A stretch of DNA of 64,000 bases, taken from contig OY727095.1 in the NCBI GenBank assembly GCA_963402885.1, positions 8,747,001 to 8,811,000 on the forward strand. Direction: 5' to 3'. Under the pieces are notes generated by a model. The model was not told the DNA's origin. It saw only the letters and a list, made by a program, of their open reading frames with translations, and searched no databases. Shown one piece after another: positions 37,101-47,416 of the stretch (position 1 is its first letter; each line of letters starts with the position of its first letter). Source of the stretch: Antedon bifida (Eukaryota > Echinodermata > Crinoidea > Comatulida > Antedonidae). Position numbers and translations under genes: made by a program.

Positions 37101-37494
37101 TCCAACCATTACAGTTACCATGACAAGTGGAGTTGTAGCTTGGTGGTTAACATGCTTGCCTTCCAATCCCAAGGCCTAGACCTAGTGCCAGGGTTGTAAC
37201 TCCACTCCCTAAGCCTCAAATGAGACTTAGTTTATAAGCATAATCAATTATAAAATAGTCCATAATCCATCCTGTAATTGGCGAGTCTGTGCTCGCTGTT
37301 GGATACATATGAAATAGATAAAAACATCTTGATGACCAAAACCATAACAACCACCAAGAATGCTAATCTGTTTATTTCTCTTTCTCCAGGTTCAGTTGCT
37401 GAAAGCACTTGGACTTGAGACCACTTTTATCACCGATGGCAACAATCCCATCAACCTTTTAAATACGGCTCACGGTCTCATTGGTACTAAGTGA
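28154..37494 (+). CDS. MVP: Major vault protein (MVP), complete, 23 exons
   Basis: The main shell protein of the vault ribonucleoprotein particle. Coding exons: 28154-28240, 28605-28738, 29237-29303, 29426-29486, 29924-30087, 30183-30274, 30912-31143, 31399-31540, 31672-31773, 32017-32125, 32293-32448, 32652-32736, 32974-33030, 33159-33255, 33550-33629, 33890-33949, 34270-34348, 34507-34649, 35127-35227, 35833-36013, 36354-36545, 36968-37048, 37390-37494. They total 2,607 nt (868 residues plus stop) and every phase closes. N-terminal vault repeats include [44 protein letters not shown] and [19 protein letters not shown]. The shoulder (SPFH-like) region includes [19 protein letters not shown] and [16 protein letters not shown]. 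The cap helix is [20 protein letters not shown], and the end is [19 protein letters not shown]. Intron 21 appears to use a GC donor (GAG|GCAAGT). The start is the first in-frame ATG in good context. Confidence 0.97.
29003..29108. repeat. Minisatellite, 21 bp unit, five copies (MVP intron 2)
   Basis: Unit CCCTCACCCTATAAGGTTTCG. Strongly strand-asymmetric (C-rich on +). No function evident. Confidence 0.9.
30434..30823. mobile_element. MITE-A copy split by a SINE-like insertion (MVP intron 6)
   Basis: Left half CTATCTACACTATCAAATTA to GGTAGTGCTT (ending about 30,496); right half CATCATCATGTCC to AGTGTAGACAGACAGAGCTT. The ~270-bp insert has ATCCTGGATTTATATAGTGC, TACACCTGGGTGGAGAGAGG and a terminal CACACTGCGCCACACGCC, a widespread marine-invertebrate repeat type whose end resembles a reversed tRNA head. 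Confidence 0.75.
31787..31910. mobile_element. MITE-A copy next to the MVP exon 9 donor
   Basis: Ends TGCTCTGTCTACACTATCAA and TTGATAGTGTAGACAGAGCT. It begins about 14 bp past the exon 9 donor (GTATGA at 31774), so almost nothing separates the coding exon from the transposon. Short copy of about 124 bp. Confidence 0.88.
33972..34197. mobile_element. pogo/Tigger-like MITE, ends CAGTAGAAC (MVP intron 16)
   Basis: Left end CTACAGTAGAACGCCTCCTT, right end GTAGTTCTACTGTA. The interior has expanded AACCCCTATTAAGG motifs into an irregular tandem repeat. CAGTAGAAC ends with TA flanks are typical of pogo-type elements; assignment is by that resemblance only. Confidence 0.6.
34876..35000. mobile_element. 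pogo-like MITE fragment (MVP intron 18)
   Basis: Begins ATTACAGTAGAACCCCTATT then AAGGGGACACC, with inverse-related AGTGTTCCTTTAATAGATGT inside. The right end is degraded. Confidence 0.55.
36665..36915 (-). pseudogene. LINE reverse-transcriptase C-terminal relic (MVP intron 21)
   Basis: On the minus strand, from about 36,915 downwards, the translation gives [39 protein letters not shown], then with frame damage an ADRKLWRN-type block. This RR-L-FAGH...GRP order is the conserved tail of non-LTR retrotransposon ORF2 downstream of the RT domain. No catalytic part remains. It is a 5'-truncated, inactive insertion, antisense to MVP. Confidence 0.75.
37127..37325 (+). mobile_element. tRNA-derived SINE (MVP intron 22)
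   Basis: Same family as 24,732: GAGTTGTAGCTTGGTGGTTA head, then ATGAGACTTAGTTTATAAGC body. The B box is deleted (AAGGCCTAGACCTAGTGCC here against AAGGTGTAGGATTCAATCC there). Confidence 0.78.
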
Positions 37495-37670
37495 AATGTA
37501 CGCCAAGTAAATACATTGAAATTGAAACTTGTTTAAATTTAACCAAAATTATATCCTATGATTTAGGAATTGCGGCCTAGTTTACAAAAAGAAATATATA
37601 TATATATTATAATATTATATTCTGTTTTATGTCGGAGAATAAAATGTTTATTCATATATTATTTAACCTT

Positions 37671-37796
37671 AAGCTCTGTCTACACTATCAAACTTTATGT
37701 GACCAAAAAATGTGATCTTCCCATCTATGAACATGATGATGTCATATTACTACACTTTTTTTTTGTCAAACTAGTTTGATAGTGTAGACAGAGCTT
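37671..37796. mobile_element. MITE-A copy downstream of MVP
   Basis: Both ends intact (AAGCTCTGTCTACACTATCA, inverse at 37,778-37,796), internally deleted to about 126 bp. A candidate AATAAA for MVP lies at 37,638, just before it. Confidence 0.9.
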
Positions 37797-38230
37797 TAGT
37801 AGTAAGAGTAGTCTATTTATTTTTGTATCATTAACTGTATTTTGCAATAGAAGTAACCATTTTGTACAAGATATATACATGCAGTATCGTTTTATGGAAA
37901 AAATCAATGGAAGAAAAAAAAATCAGAAACTCCACCATGTAAAGAAATAACAGCATTCACAGATGTGTTACTTAGAAACTAATCTTAAAACCCATCTGAA
38001 AAAAAAAGAAATTATTTAGAAAAAAAATACAATTTTTAAATTAAAAAAAACACATACAGTATGGTAAATAACAGGAACAGGCAACAGCTGATAAAGTCTG
38101 AATATAGTAGCATAACATTTCTTAAAATGCACAATAAAATAAAATGTTAAGTTTTTAAAAAAAATACATTATGTCATAAAAAAATATTAAAAAATGCTAA
38201 TAAAACACTATTTTAAGCACTATTATTTGT

Positions 38231-38470
38231 GTTGTGGCTTGGTGGTTATGATGCTTGACTACCAATACAAGGGTCTTGGGTTCAAGTCCCATCATATATT
38301 TCCTGGATTTTTTCTAATGACAAATTACAACTCCACTCCTAAAGACTTGTAATAAGACATTGTTTACGTAGAGCATCTTGTCTATATGTAGTGTATTGTG
38401 AACAGGATTGCCACTGTGAATGAATTTGCTTATGGTTATCCTTGGCAATTTGCCTAAATATAAAAAAAAA
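38231..38470 (+). mobile_element. tRNA-derived SINE, related head
   Basis: TGTGGCTTGGTGGTTATGAT is an A-box-like head and TTGGGTTCAAGTCCCATC a near-consensus B box. The body differs from the 24.7- and 37.1-kb copies but keeps TTACAACTCCACTCC; an A-rich run follows at about 38,460. Confidence 0.7.
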
Positions 38471-38726
38471 ATAATAATTGTAGTGTAGTGTTTCAAGCAC
38501 CAAGTTTTGCAAAGCAAAAAGTTTATCTTAAAATCCAACATTGGTAACGATAGCATGGCATGCTTATTGGTAAACAAGAGGTAATGAAGCATAGAGAATA
38601 TGTTATGCAATATTGAGTTTATATTTGTTTGACTGTAATATTTTGTGATAATAGTGGTATTATAAGTTTATATTTTATATATATATGATTTATATGTATT
38701 CAGTTGTTTATTGTGAAAAAAAAAAT

Positions 38727-40935
38727 TAATATAGGTATGCTATAATGATGAACCAATGTACACAACATTGTCTATACAAAGAAAGATCAGATCACATGAA
38801 ACAGGTTTACAAACTAAATTGTGAATTGAATTCTTTTATTGACCACAGTTCAAAAGAAATACCAGTGTACAATCTATATTATTGTGAATACATTTGAGTT
38901 GCCTACATATCAATACATTATTATGCATGATAATTAAATAATAAAACGTAGATTTATTTTCAAAAACATTATTGCCTGTATTCTGTTTTTAATAGTATCC
39001 ATAACAACATATTTTCTATATACTGTATTATTTATTCTGCAGGTACTGTAATTATTTTAGGAATTGTTGCAGCTGGAACCTGCACAAAAACAATCTGTTA
39101 TTTGGCTAATAATACCCAATCAAATGAGAATTAGCTCAATACCTGCCAACAAATTCCAACAGATAGACTATTAAAACATTATTTATAATCGGAAGTTAAG
39201 CGACTGTAAAAGAAATTTCCATGACTTGGTCTAGACCAGCCACAATTACATCACCAGACTTCACTGGTCCAACTCCAGAGGGGGTCCCAGTTAATATAAC
39301 ATCGCCAGGTTCAAGGGTCATCGAGCGACTAATATAACTAATAAGTGTTGGAATTTTAAAAATCATATCACTTGTGTTTCCGTCCTGACGCATATTTCCG
39401 TTAACGGACAGCCATAATCTTACATTATCAACATCTTTTACACGATCTTTTTCGACGAATTTACTAATGGGACAAGACGTGTCAAATGCTTTTGCTAGCG
39501 TCCACGGATGACCTTTCTTCTTAGCAGCATCTTGAAGGTTTCTAGCAGTCATGTCAAGACCCAGAGCATACCCACCAACATAGTTCATTGCTGATGCTTC
39601 TGGGATGTTGGAACCTTTGGTTCCGATGACAATTCCAAGCTCAACTTCATGGTGAAGGTCTGTACAACCAGGAGGCATCTAAAGCATTAACAAGAATTAT
39701 TTGTAGATGTTGCAATGCTGAATTAATTATCTATTATTACCTATATTAGAAAATAAAATCTAATAAATAGAGGGGTGTGATGGTGTCCCAAATAAGGGAA
39801 TCTGTATTTAAAAAAAAAATTACCTTAATTGAGTTTCCCTCTGGTAAGTATGCTGTAGTCGGCTTTAAAAATAACAGTGGTTCTGTTGGAACTTTGTTCC
39901 CCAATTCCACAGCATGTTCTCTAAAAAATATGTAAAAACCAATTTATTTAGTGCAATTTTGAATACAAAATTATCTAGGCTATTATTGGTTGACGGTAAC
40001 TCCCTGCATATACGGCAAAAAAGAATTGCATTGAATGGCAGTTAAGTCTAGGCCCTTGTACACTTAGTAGTAGCCTAGTTAGTCTCTACCATGTGGAAGC
40101 AAGCTACTCGGCGGCTTCTCCATCATAGATAGACCTCACTGGGCTGCTGAGTGTTTGTTTACTATTACTAGCTGCTAGCAGTCAGGCCTATCACTAGGCC
40201 TAGGTAGGCAGACCTACTGCTAACTAATAAGGCTACTAAACTTACGCATAATTTCTACCAACACAAACAATCTTCTTTCCCAATTCTACAAATTTCGACA
40301 GACTCATTTTTGCATCAATTTTCAATATATCTACTACAAACAAGAAGTTTAAATCATATGACAATGCCGGGTGGTTTTAGAAACATCTTGTATATGCCCA
40401 CACACTTGATTTATCGACGATCCGATCCAGGGTACTTTTTGACACGCATGGCTGAATGTGGTATGCTCTTCCGGTATCGCACGAATTCGGGGATTTCCCC
40501 TACTTACAACTTTTACAACATCTTATTAACATTATATTATTGTTTATACAGTATTTTCATTACATTATGGGATATTTGTCTACTCATGGAGGAAAATATA
40601 TATATAACATTTTAGATTAATTATTGTTTCCTCCATGGTCTACTGTTTTTAGAAAAAAACACAACAAATTGGCCAAACGTGGTTTTAAAAAAAACCCATG
40701 GAAAATCATGGAAATGAAGTTCGTATGGGTAGAGTATTGTTATTATGGAGGTATAATTATGTAACGATAAATGATGCATAAACCAGTTCAATAATTGTAA
40801 CAACTGCCACCCGTGCACACGGAAAACCAGCAATAGGTTCACCGGTAGTGTGTGTTATGGCATATTTGAATACAGTGGGCGTACAAACATGGCATTATAA
40901 TAAATTATAATATAAAAATAATTTAAAATAATAAA
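38727..40935. repeat. Segmental duplication, copy A (contains FAHD1-A)
   Basis: Starts near TTAATATAGGTATGCTATAA and ends after GTGTTATGGCATATTTGAAT...GGCATTATAATAAATTATAA. The same order of sequence, including introns and the region 5' of the gene, recurs at 41,463-44,210. Confidence 0.9.
39196..40307 (-). CDS. FAHD1: FAHD1 acylpyruvase / oxaloacetate decarboxylase-type hydrolase, copy A
   Basis: Fumarylacetoacetate-hydrolase superfamily enzyme; in mammals a mitochondrial acylpyruvase and oxaloacetate decarboxylase. Three exons (40246-40307, 39824-39920, 39196-39678) give 213 residues in phase. Start MSLSKFVELGKKIVCVGRNY; exon 2 has LLFLKPTTAYLPEG. Exon 3 has HHEVELGIVIG (the metal-binding Glu pair), YALGLDMTARN (Asp), WTLAKAFDTSCP (active-site Lys region) and the Gly-rich ILTGTPSGVGPV. 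Human FAHD1 is slightly longer, with a few extra residues at the C terminus (this copy ends SFTVA). All catalytic residues known for the family are present. Its tandem duplicate lies 2.5-3 kb away in the same orientation. Confidence 0.95.
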
Positions 40936-41035
40936 TCATGGAGGAAGTATTTTAGAAACTCCATGGTTTAATATCTGCAACACTTTGCTTTATACAAAGA
41001 AAACATAATCATGATGCCAACACGTTAATCGGCCT

Positions 41036-41217
41036 AAAGCGTGGTTCCCAATAGCGACGCAACGCAAGGACGTAACGCAACGCAAGTGAATTGACCAATC
41101 ACAGGCGATGGCTTATTCGCTTGTGATTGCTAACTGTCTATAACTTCGCTTGTCATTGGTTAAAACGCTTGCGTTGCGTTTACGTCCTTGCGTTACGTTC
41201 TAGTGGGAACCAAGCTT
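41036..41217. mobile_element. MITE-B copy, between the two FAHD1 duplicates
   Basis: Ends AAAGCGTGGTTCCCAATAGC and TTCTAGTGGGAACCAAGCTT. Abuts the next copy directly at a TTAAA junction. Confidence 0.88.
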
Positions 41218-41439
41218 AAAGCGTGGTTCCCACTAGCGACGCAACGTAACGCAACCTACGCAACGTTAGAAAATGCCCTTCCAATAATTGTGTTTGCCCC
41301 CGCCTGCGTGAAATCAAACCTCAGATTTTTGCAGCAATGTTGCATCGTCGATTCCCACTTGTGATTACGCAATACATAACTTTGCGTCGATACGTCGCTG
41401 CGTTACGTTGCGTTTCGTTCTAGTGGGAACCACGCTTTA
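41218..41439. mobile_element. MITE-B copy, tandem with the previous one
   Basis: Ends AAAGCGTGGTTCCCACTAGC and CTAGTGGGAACCACGCTTTA. Interior matches the BUB3 intron 3 copy (GAAAATGCCCTTCCAAT, CCCACTTGTGATTACGCAAT). Confidence 0.88.
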
Positions 41440-41669
41440 ATAAGATGGGAATGACGGTAAGTTTAATATAGGTATGCTATAATTATCAACCTATGTATAC
41501 ATATACCAACATTGTCTATACAAAGAAAGATCAGGTGACAAGAAACAGGTTTACAAACTAAATTGTGAATGTAATTCTTCAAATTTCAAATCTTTATTTT
41601 TAACCATTGGTTATGTCCAAGAACAAATTCCAACAGATAGACTATTAAAACTTTATTTATAATCAGAAA

Positions 41670-43491
41670 TTAGGCGACTGTGAAAGAAATTTCCATGACT
41701 TGGTCTAGACCAGCCACAATGACATCGCCAGACTTTACTGGTCCAAATCCAGAGGGGGTTCCAGTTAAAATAACATCGCCAGGTTCAAGGGTCATCGAGC
41801 GACTAATATAACTAATAAGTGTTGGAATTTTAAAAATCATATCACTTGTGTTTCCGTCTTGACGCATATCTCCATTAACGGACAGCCATAATCTTACATT
41901 ATCAACATCTTTTACACAATCTTTTTCGACAAATTTACTAATGGGACAAGACGTGTCAAATGCTTTTGCTAGCGTCCACGAATGACCTTTCTTCTTAGCA
42001 GTATCATGAAGGTTTCTAGCAGTCATGTCAAGACCCAGAGCATACCCACCAACATAGTTCATTGCTGATGCTTCTGGGATGTTGGAACCTTTGGTTCCGA
42101 TGACAATTCCAAGCTCAACTTCATGGTGAAGGTCTGTACAACCAGGAGGCATCTAAAGCATTAACAAGAATTATTTGTAGATGTTGCAATGCTGAATTAA
42201 TTATCTATTATTACCTATATTAGAAAATAAAATCTAATAAATAGAGGGGTGTGATGGTGTCTCAAAGAAGGGTTTCTATATAGACTGTATTTTCACTAAA
42301 AACAACCAAATGTATATAAAAACAAATTTACCTTAATTGAGTTTCCCTCTGGTAAGTATGCTGTAGTCGGCTTTAAAAATAACAGTGGTTCTGTTGGAAC
42401 TTTGTTCCCCAATTCCACAGCATGATCTCTAAAAATATGTAAAAAGACAGTTTAGTAAAATTTTAGATACACAATTATCTAGGGGACCTAGGCTATTAAT
42501 TTATTGGTTGACGGTAACTCCCTGCAAAACAATATGGCCATAAATAAAGTATTGTAAATGGAAGTTTAGTCTAGGCCTAGGCCCTTGTACACTTCTAGTA
42601 GTAGCCTGGTTAGTCTCTACCATGTTGAAGCAATATTAGCAATTTCTTTAATAACAAGAACACTTGGTATAGACGACGCATGGGGTTTTAAATAAAGATG
42701 CATCATTACACTTAAAATGCGTGTCATTCTTTTCAGTATCGGTCATCAAATTTGATTTCACTGCTGCTCAACTAAGACTTCCATTTATATTAGATTGTTG
42801 CTGGTAAATCAAGTAATTATAAAGTGTTAGTAGAGAAGGTTGGTGAAATAAAATTAATATAACTGTCAATCTTTGAGGCTCCATTTCAAACTCCGCCTTC
42901 TAATTTGCATGTTATAACGTTCTGTAGTAGGCTCAGCACACAAAATTAATTTTGTCGATATAAAATGAATTTTGCCGACACAAAATTAATTTTGTCGATA
43001 CAAAATGAATTTTGTCGTCACAAAATGAATTTTGTCGTCACAAAATGTATTTTGTTGTCACAGAAGTAATTTTGTTGACACAGAATGAATTCTGTTGACA
43101 CAAAATGAATTTTGTCGTAACAAAATGTATTTTGTCGTCACAGAAGTAATTTTGTTGACACAGAATGAATTCTGTCTACACAAAATGGATTCTGTCTACA
43201 TAGAATGAATTCTGTCGTCACAGAATTGTTTTTGTCCGAATAGAATCAATTATGTGTCACATAATTGTATCATTATGTCGACAAAATGAGTAATGTCCCG
43301 AACGTAGGATAGACGTCAGATAGGATAGACGTCACTGGTCTGCTGAGTGTTTGTTTACTAGCAGTCAGTCTACATTTAGGCCTAGCTAGGCAGACGTACC
43401 TGCTAACTAACGAAGGCTACTAAACTTACGCATAATTTCTACCAACACACACAATCTTCTTTCCCAATTCTACAAAGTTCGACAGACTCAT
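41670..43491 (-). CDS. FAHD1: FAHD1 paralogue, copy B, intact
   Basis: Exons 43430-43491, 42332-42428 and 41670-42152 have the same lengths as copy A (62, 97, 483 nt) and give 213 residues. Exon 3 differs at six positions: Gln to His and Ala to Thr in the RNLHDTAKK stretch, Pro to Ser in GHSWTLAK, Arg to Cys in KDCVKD, Asn to Asp in VNGDM, and Val to Phe in GTPSGFGPV. Exon 1 has Lys5Asn and exon 2 Glu to Asp (NYADHAV, the human-like residue). Metal-binding Glu/Glu/Asp and the active-site Lys are unchanged. The Phe sits in the usually invariant GTPxGVGP motif and could alter substrate fit. No stop or frameshift, and splice sites are intact. Whether both copies are expressed cannot be told. Confidence 0.94.
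42937..43265. repeat. Palindromic minisatellite, 20 bp unit, ~16 copies (FAHD1-B intron 1)
   Basis: Unit CACAAAATGAATTTTGTCGT with variants CAGAATGAATTCTG. Each unit is itself near-palindromic (CAAAAT/ATTTTG), so the array can form repeated cruciforms. Absent from the matching intron of copy A. Confidence 0.92.
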
Positions 43492-43817
43492 TTTTACATC
43501 AATAAGTCTACTACAAACAAGAAGTTTAGATCATATGACGATGCCGGATGGTTTTAGAAACATCTTGTTAATGTTATTTATAGGCCCACACTTTATTTTT
43601 ATCGACGATCCGATCCAGGGTAACTTTTTGTCACGCATGGTTGAATTTATGTGGTATATGCTTTTCCGGTATTGCACGAATTCGGGGATTTCCCCTACTT
43701 ACAACTTTTGCAACTTTTTATATTGTTTATACAGTATTGTCATTACATTTTAAGATATTTGTCCACTCATGAAGGAAAATGTATATATATATATATATTA
43801 AAATGAATTATTGTTTT

Positions 43818-43883
43818 CTCCATGGTCTACTCCTGAGGTATAAAAATAGATTCAAATCTATTTTTATACCTCCATGGTCTACT
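43818..43883. repeat. Hairpin insertion flanked by a 14-bp direct repeat
   Basis: Stem GAGGTATAAAAATAGATT (43835-43852), 2-nt loop, perfect inverse at 43855-43872. CTCCATGGTCTACT occurs at 43818-43831 and again at 43870-43883. Copy A of the duplication has a single CTCCATGGTCTACT and no hairpin. Confidence 0.85.
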
Positions 43884-44220
43884 GTATTAGAAAAAAACAC
43901 AACAAATTGACCAATCGTGGTTTTTTTTTCAAAATGAGAAAAAGTCATGGAAAATCATGGAAAAATGAAGCTTTTAGGCGTAGAGTAGTTTATTATGGGG
44001 CCATAATTATGTAACGATAAATGAAGTAACAACCAGTTAAATTTCCATTGCAATTGTGATGAATTTTTATAATTTATAATTGTAACAACCCGTGCACACG
44101 GAAAACCAGCAATAGGTTCACCGGTAGTGTGTGTTATGGCATATTTGAATACAGTGGGCGTAAAAACATGGCATTATAATAAATTATAATATTAAAATAC
44201 TTAAAAAAAATAATATCAAA

Positions 44221-44649
44221 GTTATTTTCCTATATAACAGTGAACTCTGGATACTAAACAAAAAATTACAAGAGAGTATAGATATATATATTACAGGAAA
44301 ATGTTGCGAAAGATGATAAATATTAAATTAACAGATAGAGTATGTAACATGAAAATATACGAGATAACAAAACAAGAAGAATGGAGTAAAAGAATTAAAC
44401 GAAGGAGACTAAAATGGTATGAACACATAATTAGATTACCGGATGATACCCCATTCACAAACAATGAAGGAAACTAACAAGAAAGTAAAACGACCCGTAA
44501 GAAGACCAAGAAATAATTGGATGAATCAAATAAAGAAAGACTTACAAGGACATGTAGACACTAATACAATAACAAACCATCCTGCCATAAACAGACAAAA
44601 ATGGAAACAAATTGTGGAAAGCGTAATGTCGGAAGACGGAAAACGTTAA
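44221..44649 (+). pseudogene. LINE reverse-transcriptase C-terminal relic with frameshifts
   Basis: Frame one: VIFLYNSELWILNKKLQES. After a shift near 44,295: LRKMINIKLTDRVCNM, EITKQEEWSKRIKRRRLKW, YEHIIRLPDDTP. After another shift near 44,450: KRPVRRPRNNWMNQIKKDL to a stop at 44,647-44,649. The RRRLKWYEH...LPDD...GRP-like order is the tail of non-LTR ORF2. At least two frame changes and no RT active site, so inactive. It begins right at the end of duplication copy B. Confidence 0.8.
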
Positions 44650-46118
44650 GAAGAAAGAAGAAGAATCAGACGGCATATGGCTCTACTAATTTCATTTTTA
44701 CCAACTTGTTCTTTTTATTCACAATTGTTATTAGAACATTGAATGTATTTCCCATTAATGCATACTGTATGCTAATGATATAAATGAAAATGATTTTTCC
44801 ACCGATGAATTTACTGTCGCAAAAATTTTAACAATGAGACTAGACTTTGATTTTTATTTGATTTATTTCGCCACCATTTTTCGACTACCGATATTAACGC
44901 CACGCCTACATAATGGTCTGTTCGCATTTTCTAACAATTTTTAATAAATCCAAATCATTTGTAGATTATACAACACATGGCTAAATTTCTCACACATACG
45001 CAGACAATAAATAACTTGAACCATGCATTTTTTTATGAGCATAACTAAACGATTAAACCTGAATAAACTAAACGTATACAATTAGAGATGAAAATGCAAC
45101 GTGTCTGTTACAAAAATAACATTTCTCTCTGGTAGCTGATTTCAAAAAAGGTTTTTAAAATCCTACTATATAGTATTAATAGATGCTGCCGTATAATATA
45201 TTAATATTATTATTATTCATACACAAAGAGTGCGTCGGAAGATATTTCTTTATACCGGTACCAGGACATTTGAAAAGGAAAATACTGTGCCTTCATTAAT
45301 CAATATCGAATGGAAATATTCTGGTAAGAGAGCGGTTATTTTTATAAATATTAATAGGCCTGTAATAAATTCGTAGTAGATATACGGGAAGTTTGCATGA
45401 TATTAGCAAAAACAACTAGGTTTATAATTTAGATTAACCAAAATATTAAGTTAAATTATTACGATGATCAATAATAATAATAATATAATTATTATTTTTT
45501 CGTTCAATGTCGTGTGTATTTATACCAATTACCAAACAATTACGGCCTAAGAGATGAGTTGAAACAGGGATGTAATATGTTTATGTATACCACCTCCTTG
45601 GTTGAAAGTTCATGAAATAAATAATTGTGCGACGACATAACGTTACATATGTGGCTAATACTATTTTGTTCACAGAATTATTTCTTTTCCCTCCATTATT
45701 AATACGTGGAAGGAAACCATTATAATACATATTTATTTCCTCTATGGCAGTAAGCCTATACAGTAGTATTGAAGTTTTATCTTCCCTGGTTTTACGTTAA
45801 ATGGCGCGTGTCTTGTTCTCATGTGTACACAATGCCATATTTCAAAGTGTACGACGTCTGATACAAAAACACAAGGATTTCCGACACGCGACTAAATTGC
45901 GAAGTGTGAATGATTTCAATAGGGCCTAACAATGAATAACAAAACATTAAAAGGAATACATCCTAATGATTAATAAAAGCATGGAATAATCATTTCTCAA
46001 TGATAAATAAAAAACCTCAACGAATTCCGGACACCTGTTGATCAAAACGATAGGTCTTCAACACCAATAGGCCTACCTTTTTATGAGGCTATCCCTCCAT
46101 GTTTGAATATCATGCTTT
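44650..46118. other. Gene-free interval
   Basis: AT-rich; nothing recognised except a TAGGCCTA octamer at 46,068 and ATCTTCCCTGGTTTTACG at about 45,780, half of the ACCAGGGAAGA hairpin type. Confidence 0.45.
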
Positions 46119-46500
46119 ATTGAATATAATCATTAATAATTAATATTCAGGGGACATACGGTAGCTATTCAGTGAACCACCTATTATAGAACAACTTTCG
46201 CGTGAAAAAAGGAAAATATGTTTTCAAACTATGACGACCAGCATTCATGAAATATATGATATTTAATAAATTGATACTGAATATTAATATTAATGGGACA
46301 TTTTTTGGGGTTAATATAATCATTAATAATTGATATTCGGGGGACACGGTAGCTATTCAGTGAACCCCCTATTATGGAACAACTTTAGCGTGAAGAAAAA
46401 TGTTTGAAAACTAAGACCAACATTCATGAAATATACCCATATTTAATAAATTGATACTGAATATTAATATTAATAAGACATTTTTGGGGTCAAATGTGTC
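46119..46500. repeat. Tandem duplication of a ~190 bp AT-rich unit
   Basis: ATAATCATTAATAATT(A/G)ATATTC, GGTAGCTATTCAGTGAACC and ATTTAATAAATTGATACTGA recur in the same order at about 46,127 and 46,316. Copies differ by small indels. Confidence 0.8.
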
Positions 46501-46997
46501 CTCTGTATATTGGTTATAATAACGATGGATTTTGGGTTGGAATTTTATAATCAAATAATTATGATAGTAAGATTATTGACGTTATATCTCTGATTGATGA
46601 ACAGCCCAGCCTATAGCTTTTTCTCGAAATGTAATTTTTCGAAGTAGACCAAAACCAGGGAAAAGTGAATATATGCCTATAAAGTAAGTAGTCTCAATTT
46701 TCCCTGCCCAAATATTCTGCAACGTAATCTGAGTCCTGATTATGTGGGAACCGGAGCGGGGAGAACGATTCGAGGAAAGTAGTAGGAGAGAGGCGGGGAA
46801 GGTTGTGTAGACACTGAATAGTAACCCATTGTAACTGTATTATTATTGTAAGAAAGTGAAAAGTGTAAAATGAAAACAATAACACTGTTAAATTCCATAA
46901 GGCATGTTCACATGACCTTGATGATGACATGATATCATTAAATTCAAATACAACAAAGAACGAATAGTGTGAACGGAGGAAGTATGAATAGTGAAAC

Positions 46998-47215
46998 TAG
47001 CAACTACCATATATTATTATCTTCTGCCATATATTATTATCTTCTGCCATATATTATTATCTTCTGCCATATATCATATCTTCTGCCATATATTGAATCT
47101 TCTGGCATATATCATATCTTCTGCCATATATCATATCTTCTGCCATATATCATATCTTCTGTCATATATTAAATCTTCTGGCATATATCATATCTTCTGC
47201 CATATATTATTGTTA
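46998..47215. repeat. Minisatellite, 19-20 bp unit, about 11 copies
   Basis: Units CCATATATTATTATCTTCTG and CCATATATCATATCTTCTG. Confidence 0.9.
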
Positions 47216-47289
47216 TGCGCGTTTGTTTGTTCCGTTTGTTGTGGTTGTCTATATGCTGTTTTTAAAGGACCACCCCATTGCAATTAAGT

Positions 47290-47416
47290 TAAGTTTCTTC
47301 GACTTTATGGGCTATCCTTGGTTTCTAATGTAATGTATTTGCTTGTACATTGTTTGTATTCAAATTGTCTTGTAATCTTATGTTGAAACCGAATAAAATC
47401 AAATCAATCAATCAGA
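47290..47416 (+). mobile_element. Possible LINE 3' end with TCAA-repeat tail
   Basis: Ends CCGAATAAAATCAAATCAAT followed by CAATCAG: a polyadenylation-like signal running into a short tandem tail. Confidence 0.4.

Larger units (their letters stand above)
41463..44210. repeat. Segmental duplication, copy B (contains FAHD1-B)
   Basis: Same content as copy A but about 0.5 kb longer, mainly because intron 1 of FAHD1-B carries extra sequence (about 42,620-43,310, including a palindromic minisatellite). Also has a hairpin insertion at 43,835-43,872 and a 6-bp TAGGCC repeat unit at 42,572. Confidence 0.9.

Noticed and set aside
40310-40615. 101-codon plus-strand frame 5' of FAHD1-A, partly conserved at 43,535-43,753
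   Set aside because: Similarity is explained by the segmental duplication; the frame is broken differently in the two copies and has no known family.
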